64,000 nt of DNA from Annulohypoxylon bovei var. microspora (GCA_022836615.1 MU405274.1:62001-126000), one strand, 5' to 3'. Numbered from the stretch's first letter, positions 33,918 through 45,705 are shown. Numbers and translations are program-made. Notes: generated by a model not told the origin, from the sequence alone.

Positions 33918-34325
33918 GTTGGGGATCGCAGCAAGCTAGCCATGACAGCTTCCCTCCCTGTTGTTGGGCTAGCTCTGCTCTCAGGGGAGTCTGGCCGTCC
34001 TTAGGACATCAACAATTTTGTCATCACCATTCTCGTCGTTGGGGATGATAGAAAACTAACTATAGCTGCTGCCGTCTCTATCGTAGGTGATTATAGCAAG
34101 CCAGCCATAGGCTTCTTGTCACGGCACGGACTTTAGGCATGGGTGTATAACGATGTTGTTGCAAGAGGAGGTCTAAGTCTGCCACTAACAGGTCTCCTTC
34201 CTGATGGACCAACTCTTTGATGGGCTGAACCCCGATCTATCCAGACCTTCGTTGACCAACCCTCCGGCACTTCTTTCCTTGTCGACAAGAACAGAAAGCT
34301 AGCCATTATCGTTGCTATACCTGTT
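33918..34325 (+). pseudogene. relic of a 45-bp coding repeat
   Basis: Three 45-bp units, at 33918-33962, 34038-34082 and 34281-34325, share the pattern G-D-x-x-K-L-A-I-x-A-A-x-P-V-V in the same sense frame (for example GDRSKLAMTASLPV and GDDRKLTIAAAVSI). Each is followed by the start of another unit (GTTGGG, GTAGGTGATTATAGCAAG, GTTGGGGAT). Between them the frame is closed by stops and shifts, so it is not an active gene. The original protein is not recognised. Confidence 0.4.
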
Positions 34326-35645
34326 GTTGGGGATGGAGGTAAAGTTGTGTATAAGGAGAGCAACTTAGATGATAGAAACGGGGCCCTTCACGATAACCTA
34401 CTCAGCCCGAGTCTGCCTTTCGATCTTCTTACCTAGATGATCAAGATAAGAAACCCTGTTGCCACTAGTACAATAGCTTCTAACGTCGAACTGTGCCATG
34501 ATTTAGCAATCAAATTGCCATAGAACTCGACAAGTTCGGCGGTGTGCTAGCACCCCATGACCTAACCTAGAGGGTGGATATAACGTTCACCTTCATGGTC
34601 TTCGGTTGGGAGTTTGCTATCATCCAAGACTGCTTTGACTACATATCTTAGAAGAGAGCTGAGATCATGGATTCATGGGACATCAAGGACAGTAATGAAA
34701 TACTGTATGGTGCCGTCCATGTATCTCGATCTGAGAGTCTTGAGCAACATCGCAAGGGACGATTAGGAGGACCGACGGGCAGTTTTACGGCCCTACGCTC
34801 AGGGAACGACCAATATAATGTTAGAGAAGAGGACATCCACCCCGGAGTCCCGAGCTCTGACGTTAACACAGATTCGTCGAACTGACCCTTCGCCACGGGA
34901 CGGTCTTAATGATTTTCCCGCGGGATAGGATTGTTCCTTGCTACCAACCAATTATCAGGACGCCACGGTCGATACTGATATCTAGCATTGGTATCTGCAA
35001 AGTTATCAGCCTACGCATCCGAGTGTCAAGTTTTCGGTCATTAATATTGCGTGGGGAACCGGGCTGTTTCTTGCTGTCTGGTTTGGTTTGTGTCGCTGCA
35101 TACCCAGGTACCTAGCTACACACCCATCCCTCTTCGTTGTATATTAGTTACTGCATACACTAATCGGTTGTGAGGACATGAGGGGGAAACCCGAGCAAGG
35201 GGGATAGGCACCACTCCTTAATGTCTAGATCATATAGCACCTGGATAATCCTATACCTTTTACCTTGGTACGTCATAGTTCGGACAAGAACGCTCCAGTC
35301 TTATTCGTTGATCTACTTGTTACCTAGCATATCTACAGTACCTCTTGTGTGACTGCTCTGTGATTAGAATATAGTGCTGTGCCGAAAGATGTGGCTGAGG
35401 CTGTGGAATCAAATAGAATAGCCACTGAAGCCGACGGCTAGTCTATCTCGGTTTACTTGCTGCATGATTCTTCTATAGCGATTCGATAGACTTGACGGAC
35501 AAAGGTGAAGAGTGGCAACACTAATAGAGACGTTGATTCGTCAATAGAGGTCTTGCGGACTCCTGCATCGCATCTGAAATGTTCCTGGACGAAAGAGGAT
35601 AGGGCGGGGCGGCCGAGATTTCCGCCATTCTAGCCTAGACCTAAG

Positions 35646-35681
35646 TCCCGGTCGAGATGTTTCGAAACAGATCGACCGGGA
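35646..35681. repeat. perfect inverted repeat TCCCGGTCGA/TCGACCGGGA
   Basis: Ten-base arms at 35646-35655 and 35672-35681 enclose 16 nt that hold a second palindrome, TTTCGAAA. It is GC-rich within an otherwise AT-rich stretch and lies in no gene. It could be a binding site or a structured RNA element; neither is shown. Confidence 0.6.
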
Positions 35682-37098
35682 CAAGACGATCATACTGGGA
35701 TCTTGGTATGGTGGGTGGGTGGGTGCCGGTCCTGGGTTGGGGTATCTGTTGACGTGCGAACTTCGCGCTTTTGAACATCTGCTCTCCACCCGTCACATTG
35801 ATACCGCGCTCTCATTTGCTTTTTTTGTATGTCGTTCCAGCACTGTAGCCATACCTGACAGTTATCATCAGCTTTTATAGGGGTCGAAGGTATAATCCAA
35901 GGACTCCATTGTTAACTGGGTGAAATATCTTTCGTCTCCATGAATTTTGAAAAATCATTGCTCGTCGTTGCTCGAATTCACCACCAAATAGCGTAGTTTA
36001 TAGTCGGGAGCGCTTAGATGCCTTTTATATGAATGAGGGAGAGATACGTATGGAAGGGTGAATGTTCGCGCGTCTATTTCGTGTCAGACTCGCGCCTGCA
36101 GCACAACCTTGTGGAAGCTCAAGCGCGATGGACACAGGAGTCACCAGCCACCGATTTTCAATCAACCACAAGTCTCATTGGCTGTTACAAACTGCCAAGC
36201 CTCTTAGAGGCTTTTGCGCCCCCTATGCCCCACCTGTCGTCCGTTTCCTCCCTTCCACCCCTGTTACACGGCGCTTCTATCCTCAATCTTCTTCGCTCCC
36301 CCACAATGTTTCAATCTCTCTCACTGGCTAACAAGATAGGACGGTGAGACACTTGCAGTAGACTTGCATCGAACACCATGCAGGTCCCTCTTCAACCGGC
36401 CACTCATTGCTCGCATCGCGGTCTATTTTAACCGTCGCGTCTGCTATTTGGTCTTTCCCTTGACTTTCCTGCGCTTCTCGGTTGCATAGCGACTTGCAGA
36501 TGAGCGGACACTAAATTCGTGAGAATGACTCACCTACCAACCATTTTCGATCTGTCAGAATGTTCTGATGTATGCGCAAAGATCTGGGAGACACTAGGAA
36601 CACTAGAGGGATTATACCGTAGAACGTGGGAGGCGGGTCGATAAATCTGTATAGAACCGGGGAGAGGGTGTCGAACGGATATAACATGCGCCTCTGACCT
36701 TCGCGGGTCCGGTTGGCCTGCGACCGATTTTCTTTCCTCAAAGCCAGGTATTATTGATTGATTGTATTGTATTGTTTCCGACTCAATTCCATTGTTGTTA
36801 CTACTGCAAGCAAGACTGCAGGTTTACGATATCACATGAGCTGCGAATAACCTCACTTTAGCCTCTTGTGTCTGCAGCGCGGCTCTGTGATTAACTAATT
36901 ATTCAATTTTTATTTATACCTTGTCTCTCAATTATCCATACAGATATACAGAGATATCCCTGACCTTGACCATACTTTGTTGACATCAATTTTAATTGTC
37001 TACACCGCCTTCGTGATCATAGGTAGTCCGCCGCTTGGGCTTCTCTCAGACCAACACCACAACCTCGACAAGATTTGCCTCAGCGACATGCGAGAGCC

Positions 37099-39393
37099 AT
37101 GGCAACAGGACCGCATGCATTCTATTGCCTGTGGCAGAAGGACCAGATCCGTGAGAAGCTCTTCGAATTACTATCAAAACAGGACATCTGCAATGTCCGA
37201 CTGGCATCTTCAGCATGTTGCAACCTTGTTACTAAGCGGCTTTTCTTACGAACTCACCTGACTTTCACGGCGCAAACTTTCACTCGGCAGAGCAGAATCG
37301 AGGCATTGTCGAGAGTAGGCCAACATATAGAACATCTCACTTTTGATTTTCCACATTCCGATGCTACCTTCTTACCCCCGCTGATTCACCCCGAGAGTGG
37401 GCGTGAGATCAGCTTTCTATACAAGCCTCACACCTCAATGGCATCAGTTCTAGAGAGGCCTAAATTCGCCAATTCGGGGCTCGGTGAGATCCTCACGGAT
37501 CAGTATCCGCCATTGTTCCACGCCGCATCTAATGTGCCGTCCTTCATCAACGCGATGAAGTACCTGCCAAACATGAGGCATCTTACTATAAAAACACCGG
37601 GCCAAGACCCGAGGGAGAGATACCGGAGAGATATCGTCGACTATGCGCTTATTAGCCTTCGGATCTCACTGGAGAGGGCACCGATGAAGAAGCTTACAAA
37701 GCTTTCACTATCCTCAGTCCACCCGTCCGCTTTTATCTATCTGCGGCATGTCATAGGCTTTGGTTGTCTGCCATCAGCAGCTCGTCGATGGAAACAGATC
37801 CGAAAGCTACATATTGCCGTAGCGTCATGGGACTTCTACGGCCCTTCTCCCGGACTTGATCATCTCAAGATGATTGACGACTATATTCGAGACTTCTCGA
37901 CAAGCTTAGAGAAGTTAACATTTACTTGGCTAGGCCAAAAGGGACCATGTCCACTATCATTGGCGGCCGACCCATTGTTCGCGCCGCCTCGGAGTTCACA
38001 AAAGTTATTCCATGAAGTCACCTCGCCTATGTCACCCTTACCACCGGCGCCATTAAGGAAGCCTATCGTCTTCCGAAAGCTGCGTTACATGGCAATTCGG
38101 AACTCCACGATGAACTCGCCGCAAGTGGCTTCCCTAGTCGCGACGCACCAACATAGCGTCCGCGAGTTCGATTTTGAGAACACGGTTCTAATCAACGATG
38201 ATAACTGGGATGATGCATTAGCGCCCTTGATGAACAATACTTCTCGTAGCGGCCGTTGGACTCGGCATTCCATGGCGACTATCTCCGAAGAAGTCGCAAG
38301 TATCCATTCCGAGGACGTAGATGACGAGTTGCCGGAGGACTCGCCAGCTGTTTCCGCGGTGTCCCAGGAGCTTCTAGATCTCGACCTGAACGGTGGGGAA
38401 GGCGAAAACGACGAACAGCCGGAGCAACAAGAATACCTCGACCTCCCTTCAGATTTGGAAGCTGCTCGACAAGCTAGCATTTCGTTTCCGAACAAGCTTA
38501 AGAAGCGCCGTGTCACAAAGAAGCGCCGCAGAAGAAGGCATCATACAGACGACGAGCCGGAATACCATGAGCGGCACCATCGCCGGCAACCTTCTGAAGA
38601 CTCCATAGACCAACCTAGCAACGAGCACCGCCGTCATCGCCGCCACCGGCAGCCGAAGACCGAGGAACCCCCGGAGGAGCAGCTGGAAATCCATCCTCGC
38701 AGCCACAGCCACCAGCCTTCGATCGAATCTCTCAACCGCCCCCAGGAGCCTCCACGGCTCTCCATGTCGCCTCAATCCTCACGCCCCCGCCTATTCGGCG
38801 AAGTCGACAGCGTCTACTCGACATCATCGCGCCGGCTCTTCGGCGAAGTATCGCAACTCTCGAATCCGGGCTCGGAGCCCGAGCTCAGCTACTCCCCCAT
38901 CGACGAGTCGGACTCTGTAATCGACGAGTACTTCCGGCCCAGCACGCCCACCACCACCACCACACCCATGGACATCTCGGCCCCGATCCTCAGCACCGCG
39001 CCCAGCATGCCGATCCTGCTCGGCCCCACGGTGTACGACCCGACCGCGGAGCTCTGCTCCGAGATCACGGCCGTGCAGCGCGACATCGAGGCGGAGGAGG
39101 CGATCCGGCTCGTCGCCGAGGACGCCGAGATGCAGACGAGCGCGCTGAGGCGCGCCAAGGAGCTCGTGCTCAGCCGCCTGGGCAGCCAGTTCTCTTCTGC
39201 CACCAGCAGCTACTACAGCAAGAAGAGCAGCGCCGGCCCCAAGAAGGAGAGTTTCGGCGCCGGACACTTCCTGAGCAGCGCGCGGTTCCGCGAGGGCCTG
39301 TTCGGGAAGAGCACGCCTGTCGTGAGCGGCGCGCTGCACCCGGTCCAGGACCATAGGAGTATGGACGTGCCGATCTTGTTTAGCCGGGGTTGA
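37099..39393 (+). CDS. large F-box/LRR-like fungal protein with disordered C-terminal half
   Basis: Single exon, 764 aa, starting at the ATG at 37099 (MATGPHAFYCLW); only a TTG lies upstream in frame. The N-terminus (QIREKLFELLSKQDICNVRL, then ASSACCNLVTKRLF) is like the two-helix core of a degenerate F-box. The following 330 residues contain LRR-type pieces such as HIEHLTFDFPHS, LPNMRHLTIKTPGQDPRERY, KLTKLSLSSVHPSAFIYLRH, LEKLTFTWLGQKGPCPLSL and KLRYMAIRNSTMNSPQVASL. The second half is disordered: acidic, then a basic KKRRVTKKRRRRRHH block (possible nuclear signal), then Ser/Pro-rich sequence with two copies of RLFGEV. A substrate-adaptor role in an SCF ubiquitin ligase would follow if the F-box is real; that is inference. 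The 3' end is markedly GC-rich. Confidence 0.7.
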   Translation: MATGPHAFYCLWQKDQIREKLFELLSKQDICNVRLASSACCNLVTKRLFLRTHLTFTAQTFTRQSRIEALSRVGQHIEHLTFDFPHSDATFLPPLIHPESGREISFLYKPHTSMASVLERPKFANSGLGEILTDQYPPLFHAASNVPSFINAMKYLPNMRHLTIKTPGQDPRERYRRDIVDYALISLRISLERAPMKKLTKLSLSSVHPSAFIYLRHVIGFGCLPSAARRWKQIRKLHIAVASWDFYGPSPGLDHLKMIDDYIRDFSTSLEKLTFTWLGQKGPCPLSLAADPLFAPPRSSQKLFHEVTSPMSPLPPAPLRKPIVFRKLRYMAIRNSTMNSPQVASLVATHQHSVREFDFENTVLINDDNWDDALAPLMNNTSRSGRWTRHSMATISEEVASIHSEDVDDELPEDSPAVSAVSQELLDLDLNGGEGENDEQPEQQEYLDLPSDLEAARQASISFPNKLKKRRVTKKRRRRRHHTDDEPEYHERHHRRQPSEDSIDQPSNEHRRHRRHRQPKTEEPPEEQLEIHPRSHSHQPSIESLNRPQEPPRLSMSPQSSRPRLFGEVDSVYSTSSRRLFGEVSQLSNPGSEPELSYSPIDESDSVIDEYFRPSTPTTTTTPMDISAPILSTAPSMPILLGPTVYDPTAELCSEITAVQRDIEAEEAIRLVAEDAEMQTSALRRAKELVLSRLGSQFSSATSSYYSKKSSAGPKKESFGAGHFLSSARFREGLFGKSTPVVSGALHPVQDHRSMDVPILFSRG

Positions 39394-40265
39394 TGATGAC
39401 GATGACGATTGATGTTGATGATACCTAAAAGAGATGTGATGTGATGTGATGCGGTGTAACGCGCTTATGACTTGTAATGACTAGATTTTTTTCTCACGAT
39501 CTTTATGAATGACTGTTGTTACATTCTTTTTGAATATATTTTTATCATTTATGTACTAAGATATACATTTGCCTTATTTTGATGTGACGTCTTCCCTGTA
39601 CGGGACCAGTGAGACTCGTACCAAACAAACTCAAGCCTTTCCTATCTACATGCGTACGCCTCAACTACCGCAATGGGGAAATCCGTGTTTAGCAATGAAT
39701 GACAACGCGTCCTAACTCACGCGCAAATAGCTCGAACCTAGTACATGTAATGGCTTTGACACCAACTCAAACCCAATGTAAGTCTTTGAGAACTGGACGC
39801 CGTATAATTTTTATTCCGAGTTACTTGGCCCAGAAACCCCCTTCTTTCTGTGGCGGATGAACGAGCGTGTAACTCTCGATGCACTGGGCAAGAGTGGACA
39901 GAAGGGAAAAAACGGAGAGGTTCAATTCCAGGACCGTTCGTAAAGCTGAATTCGGCTACTTCGTTAAGAGATGCCATAGACCAACAATTATCATGCTTAG
40001 CACATAAATAGATGGCTAAATATTGGACATCGAACCGAAGTATTATTATTGCAATAGCCTCATTGACTTGGTGCTCAAATAAACGTCTCCAAACTCCAAG
40101 AACCCACTTCACTACTAGTTATGCAGTTTATTATGCCTCTATCTATGCAACGTCTCATATACATATACAAGCCATTAAGCCCCCAATAAAACCGTACCCG
40201 CGGCGCCTCCACACCCACATTACTCAGGTTATTACTCCAGATATAAATAGGTAATAGGCAGGACC
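39394..40265. other. convergent intergenic region
   Basis: Lies between the 3' ends of the F-box-like gene (plus) and the acyltransferase gene (minus). No gene was seen. Confidence 0.45.
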
Positions 40266-41846
40266 TCAATCCTCTACCGACAGCTTCGTCTCGAGCCACT
40301 TCGTGAACCTGACCGTAGGCGCGTCCACCGCCCTCCAAAAGACGTCCGCGGCCCATATGACGAGCGGGATGTTCACCATGCTGGCGAGCACGGCGCCCCA
40401 GTTGTACGCGGAGCCCTCCGTGCCCGTGAACGCGTAGGCCCGGCGCTCCACCATGTAGCCTATCGTGTGCGTGACGGGTCCGTGCATTAGATAGATAGCG
40501 TAGCTGATGCGGCCGAAGTACTGCACGACGGCCGAGTTAAAGAAGCGCTGCCAGGACACTGAGCGCGCCGTGCAGAACACAAACATGATCGATCCAATCA
40601 TCTGGTAATATCGGTATTTATCCTCGAACCATTCCGGGATGAATGTTCCGAGATACTCCCAGCCGGGAATGCCTTGGGGCCCGGCGTCCGGCTCGGACAT
40701 CAGGTACAGAGCCGGAATGGAGATGAGCGTCCATAAAAAGTTGCATGATCTCCGTTTTTCAGGGGCACTAGCAGGTGTCTTTTCGAGGGGGAGTAGCGGT
40801 TCGGGAGTAGAAGTTGGTTGAGCGTTCGGCTCGTGAGCGCCCCGGATGAGATCTAGTTCAGCCAGTGTCATACCCCATAGAAATAGAAACATTTCCCACT
40901 TATCACTGCGAAGGACAAACCACATAAGGATAGCGACGCAGAGAAACCGTATACCCGTCCGTAGTCTAGCAGTACCAAACATTACTAGGAAGAGCATCAT
41001 CGAACACCGAAACTCTACAGGAATTGTCCACAGGTGAACGTCATAACCTGTGGCACCACCGAATTTCTCCCAACCCCAGACGTGGACGAAGTTGTACATC
41101 TCTCCTATCCAATGTCGTAGCTGTTTCCGTAGGGTCTCTTCCAAAACGGGGTGGTGCTCTATTACGTTGTGCATATATTCCCGGTCGCTGGCGAAGTCTC
41201 TAGTCCTTTCGTAAATACCAAACCGGAGTAATATTAATACGGCGAATGTCGAAATTAGCGGTGGGAGGTATAAACGGAAAAATCGACGAAAGACGAATGA
41301 AGTCATGGTTTTCGAGAAACCATCAAAAGAACGACTTCGAGTTTGTTTTAGTGGCTTGAGGGAGAGGGCGTATCCTGATATGACAAAGAAGATGCAGACC
41401 ATGGACGGTCCGCTGTATAGTAGCCGAACGAACGGGAGCCTCCATATTTCGTGGTTGACGCCGTCGCGGCCCCAGCCTTCTGCTATCCTGAAGGCCGTGT
41501 AGAAGTAGTGGCAGAAAAAGACAAATAATGCGGCTAGGCCTCGCATTCCGTCGAGGTATGCGGTAGGATGAAGTTTCTCTGTCCGAAATCGTTCACGAGC
41601 ACATCGGTGCTGGACAAAACTAGGCAGTAGAAAGATGCCCGTCTTCAGTATCATCGAGCTCCACGAGGACAGACGGAGGCCATTGCAGTAGCTCTTTGTT
41701 GTGGAGGCCCATTGTATTGTCGAAAAGCGATCTTTGAGATCTATGCGAGCGCTCTCGCTTTCTACGTCTGACACAGATCTATCGTCGATGAGAGATAGCT
41801 TCTCCTCGTGGGAGAGCGAGGCCCGCGACACCGCATAACCATTCAT
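40266..41846 (-). CDS. acyltransferase-3 family membrane protein
   Basis: Single exon, 526 aa, ATG at 41846 (MNGYAVSRASLS). After a cytosolic N-terminus of about 90 residues comes the family start YLDGMRGLAALFVFFCHYF, with the conserved Arg and His, then VCIFFVISGYALSLKPL and RRFFRLYLPPLISTFAVLIL, and further helices up to FGRISYAIYLMHGPV near the C-terminus. This pattern defines acyltransferase 3 (OafA/NolL-like) enzymes, integral membrane proteins that transfer acyl groups, often acetyl, to sugars or other small molecules. Fungal members are numerous, and some act in secondary-metabolite or cell-surface modification. No pathway partner is seen next to it, so the acceptor is unknown. Confidence 0.88.
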   Translation of the reverse strand: MNGYAVSRASLSHEEKLSLIDDRSVSDVESESARIDLKDRFSTIQWASTTKSYCNGLRLSSWSSMILKTGIFLLPSFVQHRCARERFRTEKLHPTAYLDGMRGLAALFVFFCHYFYTAFRIAEGWGRDGVNHEIWRLPFVRLLYSGPSMVCIFFVISGYALSLKPLKQTRSRSFDGFSKTMTSFVFRRFFRLYLPPLISTFAVLILLRFGIYERTRDFASDREYMHNVIEHHPVLEETLRKQLRHWIGEMYNFVHVWGWEKFGGATGYDVHLWTIPVEFRCSMMLFLVMFGTARLRTGIRFLCVAILMWFVLRSDKWEMFLFLWGMTLAELDLIRGAHEPNAQPTSTPEPLLPLEKTPASAPEKRRSCNFLWTLISIPALYLMSEPDAGPQGIPGWEYLGTFIPEWFEDKYRYYQMIGSIMFVFCTARSVSWQRFFNSAVVQYFGRISYAIYLMHGPVTHTIGYMVERRAYAFTGTEGSAYNWGAVLASMVNIPLVIWAADVFWRAVDAPTVRFTKWLETKLSVED

Positions 41847-43370
41847 TGTCCGGCAATGTGTTGAAAGAAGTGAAGAATATTTTGGTGGGAGGGTAATACT
41901 CTCCGACTACGAAGTAAAGATTTTCGACGAGTGAGTGACTTAGCCCCTGAATAGACAGGAGACTACAAAGAAGTGACGAGCACACCGAATCGTATCCGCT
42001 CGACCATCTGAAGCTGTAGAGGTCACGGACCAGTTCCAACGAAAATCATGTTGTATACCCTGTCCCCAAGGGATACCGATCGTCGAGGGTTGAGGCTGAC
42101 ATATGTACATACTTAGTTCTCAGCATATTTCTTTGCTTTGGTATCTGTCTATGCTGATTTATTAGCATCTGAAACAGATCCAAATCCTCTGTATTGCCAC
42201 TTGGCCTAGAGAAGAAATAAATTTAGAATGTAAATCATGTATAAGATGGCCGCTAGCACTAGCTCGCAAGCAATACTGTTTGGGTATACGAAACGAACAA
42301 TCTAGACATGATCCTGATGGCGATGCTTGTGTGCTTGGTAGGAATATGGCATGTCTCGGGCGCAACTGAGAGTTGTGGCGCTCCACTTCCATGTTTCCCC
42401 CCCGTGCTGCCTGTGTTCTACTTCGATAGACCTGTAAACGTGAACATAGACTATTGGCGGTCGAATATGTGGACGGTGGAACGAAGTAGGTCACAATGAA
42501 AGCCTCCAAGGCTTCCCGAATAGCACGGAAATATGTGGACATGCGGAAATCCAGGGTGAAAAAGTTGTATCGGCTCCGGCGGTCCCCGGCCAATGGATGA
42601 CCAAATCTGGCGACTTTAGTGGTTCACTGGATGGGATTGTCGTCATACCCATCTGATCTAGAAAGATTACGGGTTCAATGGGACTCTTGGATTCTGGGCG
42701 CAATATGAAGATCATTGTCACGCATTGTGGGAATGTGACAATTCAAGTTTGGATACTCGCTTGGTCCTGCTTCGCTAAACGTGTCTTGGCGATGAGATTT
42801 GCTCTGGTTGCGGTGGAGAGCTCCAGGGTTTCGTTGTTTGATCTGCAGGAACGAAAAGCTTGGTTTATCGGTTATTTTGCTTGGATGGGGAACAGTTCAT
42901 TACTCGAACAACTGCTCGGATCCATTGGAAAATCGTGGCGAGGCTACGAGCGTGGGGGAATTCCCAATGATCGGTTATGACCGTTGAAACACTCAACGTC
43001 TTGATGTTGTTAAGAGCTGGGAATTGACGTCGGGTATGAAACGGGAGCTAAAAAAAAGGTTATTACTCTAGGTAATACGAGGCTTACATAATAACCCTAG
43101 TTCAAGGTTTGTATGTGGTTACACCTGCCATGTCATCGAAAAGCAAACCTTCTTTTCACAAACCTTGGAACTTAGAGAATTATTGATTTTATCCCATTCC
43201 ATTTTATTTTATTTTATTTTCTCCGTCCGTCACATCATGCATTGTAACGAGTCACTTGGTATTTGGATGGCACCGAACACACAAAATCGCTTCATCTGAC
43301 AATCATGTTTAATTGAATTAGGTATTACGGAACTCGAGAGAGGTCTCTCCCAAATTAACAACTTTCGGCC
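41847..43370. other. intergenic, no gene seen
   Basis: Upstream region of the acyltransferase gene and 3' flank of the peptidase gene. An imperfect inverted repeat lies at about 43090-43182. Short frames (for example 42162-42593 minus) show no protein character. Confidence 0.45.
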
Positions 43371-45705
43371 CTAATAAGGACTGGAAGCATTACTAATACC
43401 GCTATAGTAATTGAGCCACTTGAAGATCTCGGTATGCCAAACCAAGCTGTTCTCCTGATTCAAGACCCAATGGTTCTCGTCAGGGAAATTGAGCAGCTTG
43501 CTTGGTACGCCCTTGCTCTGAAGCATGTTGAAGAGGAGGATACCCTCGCTGACAGGTAAACGGAAGTCCATGGAGTTGTGGACCACGAAATGCGGCGTCG
43601 CCCAGTTATCCACGTACAACAACGGATTCCATTCATAATAGGGCGATCCAGGTACGAACCCGGTCTGGTTAAACGGCCCAGCAAAATCGTGATTCATGAA
43701 CCATAGTTCTTCGCTTGCGTACTGGTTCAACGTAGACGTGCTGCCGTCGTGCGTCATCAGAGCTTTGAATCGTCTTCCGAGTTCGTGTCCTTGCATCCTA
43801 GAGGGGGGTTTCCGTCAGCAGCCGCACGGTCATTCGATCTTACAAAAGTCAAAAATGCTTACCAGTTTGTCATATATCCACCAAAGGACGCGCCAGCTTC
43901 GACACCATTCTCCGTATCGACGTATTTCAGATTCTCATTGACATAGTCCCAGACGTGCACCAAATCCCAGTATGGGTACGACCCCCAATTACCTTGAATG
44001 GCATCTGTCAAATTTTGGCCCCAACCTGAGCTGGCTGTCGGATTTGGTGCGATGACGACGTAACCTTGATCCGCCCAAACCTTGAAGTTCCACCGCGTAG
44101 ACCACGAGTTAAAATGCGCGCCCTGGGGACCACCATGAGTGATGAACGCCAACGGATAAGTCTTGCTCTCATCGAAACCCTCCGGATAAATAATCCAGGC
44201 TTGCTGCTTGATTTCGGAACTGTTGCTCGAGTAGTAGAACTCGGACACATCCTCCGGCTTAAGGCCCTTGAGACCGGGATCGACCAAGTTAGCCTGGAAG
44301 TAGGTCTTGATGACTTCGCCTTCCGGTGAGACGGTGAAGATATCTCGGCTGGTCCATATCTTAGTATCAGACACCAGAATGGAATCGTCGGGCAGGACGT
44401 AGAAAGCGGAAGGCACTCCTTCGTTCGTAATATTCTTGGGCACGAACGAGTCGCCAGCGGTGAGGGGAACAGGGAAAATACGTTCGCGGCCTAGATCGGG
44501 AGCCGCGACGAAGATAGTCTCCGAGTCCTTTGACCACGCCAAAGTATCGGGCGACCTATCCCAGTCATGAGCAAGTGCTGTTACGTTGAAGTCTTCCGAG
44601 TCCGCATTGGCAACATAAAGGATATTACGGTCCGACTCATATGAGATCCCATTCATCTGAAAGTACGCAATGTGCTTTCCGGAAGGAGAAAATCTGGGGC
44701 TAGTGGCGGCGCCCTCGGCTGCAAGATACTTGGTGGTGCCTCGGGCATTTATTGCCTTGGCGTCTTTAGAGGTACCATTGAACGGCACTGTGTAGATTAC
44801 ATCGGCGGTGTAGTTGGCCAACGGAAGCGAGGTGTCCTTCGTTAGAAAGACGACGCTGTTGCCATCGGGTGAGATATCGTAGTCGCTCTCATCGCTCTGG
44901 TCGTAAGGAGACTCTGCGCAGGTGACGTTGCAGATACCGGTGACATAGTTGGTAAGCTCACCAGAGAAGGCATATGAGCCATTGCCTCCTTTCAGTACAC
45001 CGCCAAAGACAGCGTTCTTCTCCCCGCTGAGCCATGTGTCCTAATGATATTTGTTAATTACCTAGTCTCAAGCTTAGGTACTGGAATTGAGCGAGCAGTC
45101 ACTAACCCAATGTCGAACATATGTTGACGTATAGATCCTCGCCGAGCTGGCGGGTGTGCTTGCAGTTTGCGCATTATATACAGTGCTATTAGGATACGCC
45201 TTAGTATACACTAAAAAGTGAATATCGCCGGATGGGACCTTGACAGCTTTGAGACCCGAATATGGCGCAGGCAATGAAGCAATCAATTGGGCGTCGTCTA
45301 AAGAGTTCGCATCTGCGGAGTATAAACTTATACCGCCATCGTCTTCGGCGTTGGTGCCGTTGATGTAAATGATGCTCGTCGGAGTGTCGCCGACAAACAC
45401 GACCTCCGAAATATCAGAGCCGGCATGCCACAGGGAGATGTCGCCGGTCTTCAAGTCGAGCTTGTTCCATTGCGACGAGTGTCCCTGGGTCTCGAACGTG
45501 TAGTTAGAAACCGTGAAAATAGCGAAGTCCTATGCGAGAGGTTAGCGTTTCGCGTGGAGCGCGCTGTGGAACACTAAATACGGACACCACTGGGATTTGG
45601 CGCGGCGGCGCCATAGCGGTTCGCCGCAAGCATTAGCTCGGGCGTGATGCCGAGAACTGTAGGCAGGGCAGCCAAGGCTACCTGCGCTTGAGATTGAAAC
45701 CTCAT
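43371..45705 (-). CDS. secreted dipeptidyl-peptidase V (S9C prolyl-oligopeptidase family)
   Basis: Four exons (45705-45586, 45529-45107, 45040-43863, 43797-43371) join to 715 aa, the expected length for fungal DPP V. The start ATG gives MRFQSQAQVALAALPTVLGI, a short but plausible signal peptide, followed by TPELMLAANRYGAAAPNPSG, which is family-typical. A beta-propeller-like N-terminal part is followed by the hydrolase domain. Catalytic residues: Ser in GASFGGYM, Asp in HNSMDFRLPVSEG, His in DENHWVLNQENS. Several N-x-S/T sites suit secretion. DPP V releases X-Ala, His-Ser and similar dipeptides from peptides outside the cell. The next gene on the same strand, an M28 aminopeptidase, would act on overlapping substrates. 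Confidence 0.93.

Larger units (their letters stand above)
31237..37098. other. 5.9-kb gene-free region
   Basis: The longest stretch without a convincing gene. It contains AT-rich DNA (about 33000-33900), a degenerate 45-bp coding-like repeat (33918-34325), a perfect 10-bp-arm hairpin (35646-35681) and scattered TAGGTAGG words (about 32090). The last 300 bp or so before 37099 are probably promoter and leader of the next gene. Short open frames of up to about 105 codons show no family resemblance. Confidence 0.5.

Noticed and set aside
36977..37261. Alternative frame overlapping the start of the F-box-like gene
   Set aside because: Overlaps the better-supported 764-aa frame and shows no conserved features.
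38824..39354. 176-codon open frame antisense to the end of the F-box-like gene
   Set aside because: A shadow of GC-rich codon bias in the sense gene; Arg/Ala/Glu-rich nonsense composition.
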